This document shows, piece after piece, positions 62,046 to 64,000 of a stretch of DNA of 64,000 bases. The notes under the pieces were generated by a model, which saw only the letters and a program-made list of their open reading frames with translations, did not search any database and had not been told where the DNA came from. Position numbers and translations under genes: made by a program. Numbering within the stretch: position 1 is the stretch's first letter; each line of letters starts with the position of its first letter. The stretch is from VXYL01 sp965243095 (GTDB lineage Bacteria > Pseudomonadota > Gammaproteobacteria > Pseudomonadales > Azotimanducaceae): positions 248,001-312,000 of the forward strand of contig OZ251530.1 in assembly GCA_965243095.1 (NCBI GenBank), read 5' to 3'.

Positions 62046-63329
62046 ATGACCACCAAGAAAGCCACCGCCTTGGCGTTCCGCCGCGCGTTGGAGCGCAAAC
62101 TGCAACCCACCATCGTGGACCGACACGGTTGGACGGATCTGCACTACGCCGCCGTGTTGAACCTGCCCGGGCTCGTCAGTGCGCTGTTGTGGCGGGGCGC
62201 GGAATTGCACGCCCGCTTGCCCGAGAACACCGCGACGGCGGACGACCTGACGGCCTTGCTCGCCGGCTTCGGCGTGGACTACCACATGTGCTCCGGCGAG
62301 ACGCCGCTGCATCTGGCCTGCGTCGGCAACGCCGCGCTGGCGGCGCGCGTCCTGCTGAAGAACGGGGCGGACCTCCACGCGCCGCTGCCGGCCGTCTCGG
62401 ACTGGACGCCCCTGCACGTCGCCGCCCGCTTCAACGCCGTGGACGCGGCGTTCGTGCTGCTGCTGCAAGGCGCCAACGTGGAGCACCGCGACGAGTTCGA
62501 CGCCCCGCCGCTGCACACGGCGGCGCTGTACAACGCCGTGGACACGGCCGAAGCGCTGCTCGCCGGCGGCGCGTCTCCCCACGCCAAGGCCAAGGACGAT
62601 TTGACGGCGCTGCACATGGCCGCGCAGGCGGATTCGCCCGGCGTGGCGGCGCGCCTGCTCGACCACGGCGCGGACGTGAACGCGCTCAGCGCCGAAGAAG
62701 GCACCTCGCCCTTGGATCACGCCATCGCCAAAGGCGCTCGGTCCACCGCGGACCTGCTGCGTCGGCGCGGCGGCCATCCCACGGTGGAATCGCGCCTGGA
62801 CATGAAAACCGTGCTGGAAAGCAAGGTGGGCGACCAGGACGTGCTGGTGCCGGTGTTCGAGCACACTTGGGTGCGCCGCCCGCGGCCGCACCGCCTGACG
62901 CCGGTGTTCTCCCATCCGCTCCTGGCCCGGGATCTGCTGTCCGGCTTCGTGGCGAAGCTGCACCCGCCCGGCTGGCTCGACGGCTTCGATTTGGAAGGCA
63001 TGGTGCTGGTGCCGGTGGATTGGGTGCCCTTGGAATGGCGCTGCGCGGACGTGATGTGGAGCGTCCCGTTGCGATCGAAAGGCAACGGTGCCGCCGCGGC
63101 CGCGGAAAAGGCCGCCACGCACATGCTGCTGGTGATCAAGTTCGCGGACGCCGTGGTCACGGACATGAGCGAGCGCTTGGGCCACCACGTCTCGATGCTG
63201 ATGCACGAGTTGAACCGCCGCCGCCTCTACGGCGCCCCGAAACACCCGCCGTTGGTGGAGAACATCGTGATCAACAGCAGCAAGGAAACGTGGCCGGAAG
63301 ACGCGAACGCAAAACGCATTCCGCTGTAA
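62046..63329 (+). CDS. Ankyrin-repeat protein with unassigned C-terminal domain
   Basis: The 427-residue protein has about six ankyrin repeats in residues 25-255 (GWTDLHYAAVLNLPGLVSAL, GETPLHLACVGNAALAAR, WTPLHVAARFNAVDAAFV). The C-terminal 170 residues (HPPGWLDGFDLEGMVLVPVD, HHVSMLMHELNRRR) form an unknown domain. No signal peptide, so cytoplasmic unless exported by another route. Ankyrin proteins in symbionts may act on host cells. Confidence 0.85.
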   Translation: MTTKKATALAFRRALERKLQPTIVDRHGWTDLHYAAVLNLPGLVSALLWRGAELHARLPENTATADDLTALLAGFGVDYHMCSGETPLHLACVGNAALAARVLLKNGADLHAPLPAVSDWTPLHVAARFNAVDAAFVLLLQGANVEHRDEFDAPPLHTAALYNAVDTAEALLAGGASPHAKAKDDLTALHMAAQADSPGVAARLLDHGADVNALSAEEGTSPLDHAIAKGARSTADLLRRRGGHPTVESRLDMKTVLESKVGDQDVLVPVFEHTWVRRPRPHRLTPVFSHPLLARDLLSGFVAKLHPPGWLDGFDLEGMVLVPVDWVPLEWRCADVMWSVPLRSKGNGAAAAAEKAATHMLLVIKFADAVVTDMSERLGHHVSMLMHELNRRRLYGAPKHPPLVENIVINSSKETWPEDANAKRIPL

Positions 63330-63390
63330 CGGCTGGGTGACCCCGGTGGTGCGGCTGGCTTGGCGCTTGCCGCACCCGCTGAGGCGCGAT

Positions 63391-64000
63391 TTACAGCACT
63401 GGGTCGTGAAAAGTGGGTCGCAAGGCGTGGGTGGCGAAGTAGTCCGTCCAGAAGGCTTGGTGGCGTTCGCGCGCTTCGGTGCGGCCGGTGCTGCCGCGTC
63501 GGCGCAGGTAGAAAATCTCCACGGCGGTGGCCAAGGTGTTCGGTTCCGCCGGCAGCGGCGCGGCGGCCTGCTCCCGGTCGGCCGCGAAGTCGGCGAACTC
63601 CCACCGCCGCGAGTCCGTTTGCGCGTGGGAGTACCAGTCGGTTTCTTGGAACATGTCCGAGAACACGTGTAGCGTGGTGGCGGGGGCGTTCGCCGGGAAG
63701 GCCGCCACGGTCTCCTCGATGGCTTCGACGAGGTGCGCGTGGGTCGAGGGCGTGGTTGCGCGGGCGGCCAGATCGTCCACGCGCTGGCGCAGGCGGTCGC
63801 GCTGATCGCAGAACGCCGTCGCGGTTTCGCGGAGCGCGTGGGGCATTTGCGCCGGCAGCTTGCCGCACTCCGATTCGCCGGCCGCGAGGCGCGTCTTGGT
63901 GTCGCCCACCACATCCGCCGCCGCGTAGGGTTTGCACAGCCGGCCGAGCGGCACGCGCGGCGCCAAGGCGTATTCGGACACCGCGAACACGGCCAGCTCG
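63391..64000 (-). CDS. Hypothetical vWA-like protein, partial (right edge)
   Basis: The visible C-terminal part of about 203 residues shows the strand LHVFSDMFQETDWYSHAQTD (a vWA/MIDAS-like DxxxET pattern) and VEIFYLRRRG…FWTDYFATHA. No stop or firm start before the edge (frame remains open to 64000), so the N-terminus is missing. Function unknown. Confidence 0.6.
   Translation of the reverse strand, partial: ELAVFAVSEYALAPRVPLGRLCKPYAAADVVGDTKTRLAAGESECGKLPAQMPHALRETATAFCDQRDRLRQRVDDLAARATTPSTHAHLVEAIEETVAAFPANAPATTLHVFSDMFQETDWYSHAQTDSRRWEFADFAADREQAAAPLPAEPNTLATAVEIFYLRRRGSTGRTEARERHQAFWTDYFATHALRPTFHDPVL

Overview
The window comes from a GC-rich bacterium, very probably a gammaproteobacterium. 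The evidence is the pilMNO-P-Q cluster divergent from the penicillin-binding protein 1A gene (mrcA), the rpsU-yqeY-dnaG cluster, DsbB, a CysZ-like protein, an EnvZ/OmpR-like pair and ribosomal protein THX. GTG and TTG starts, ATGA-type start/stop overlaps and small intergenic palindromes are frequent. Sulfatase, phytanoyl-CoA dioxygenase, ankyrin, NHL/LRR, Uma2, DUF3800, Rpn and toxin-antitoxin genes together resemble the repertoire of marine, host-associated (for example sponge-associated) gammaproteobacteria. That lifestyle and any finer taxonomy are inference.

Layout. 0-2.2 kb: a translationally coupled KAP NTPase and NACHT NTPase pair, cut by the left edge, a candidate defence operon. 2.3-12.1 kb: PuuD-like membrane protein, coiled-coil protein, sulfatase, PIN/antitoxin pair, nadE, a metal-site-degenerate MBL-fold protein, ribosomal protein THX, amidase, and a small protein convergent with a PD-(D/E)XK nuclease. 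12.2-18.1 kb: coupled DUF3106-response regulator-histidine kinase-crotonase genes, a thiolase, a 123-bp MITE-like element and a Uma2 protein. 18.2-28.3 kb: type IV pilus alignment genes pilM-N-(O+P fusion)-Q, divergent mrcA, dsbB, a CPBP protease, a CysZ-like protein and an APH-like kinase. 28.5-39.7 kb: a DUF3800 gene with an internal deletion, a 1.5-kaa NHL/LRR secreted protein with 19 consecutive C just after its start, Rpn copy 1, a single-chain acyl-CoA carboxylase and a CsgG-like protein. 39.7-45.6 kb: decayed transposase and sialate esterase fragments, then an accessory block of a lone antitoxin, a methyltransferase-nuclease fusion, an AlbA_2/HATPase protein and an AAA ATPase. 45.6-64 kb: LLM oxidoreductase, GPH transporter, PhyH oxygenase, NRDE protein, unusual SDR, Rpn copy 2, rpsU-yqeY-dnaG (no rpoD), a crotonase without catalytic glutamates, ABC exporter, orphan methyltransferase, a pseudo-M1 membrane protein, an ankyrin protein and a vWA-like partial gene.

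How the genes work together. The pilus genes encode the cytoplasm-to-outer-membrane alignment complex. mrcA (wall) and dsbB (disulfides) are envelope functions in one direction. The crotonases, thiolase, carboxylase, APH-like kinase, SDR, LLM and PhyH genes point to acyl-CoA, lipid or xenobiotic metabolism. Several blocks (KAP-NACHT, nuclease plus small protein, methyltransferase-nuclease/AlbA/AAA) look like defence or genome-conflict modules. A dispersed palindromic repeat with core arms GCGGGCG/CGCCCGC recurs at six or more places and in two cases supplies the C-terminal codons of a gene. I saw no tRNA, rRNA or CRISPR array.
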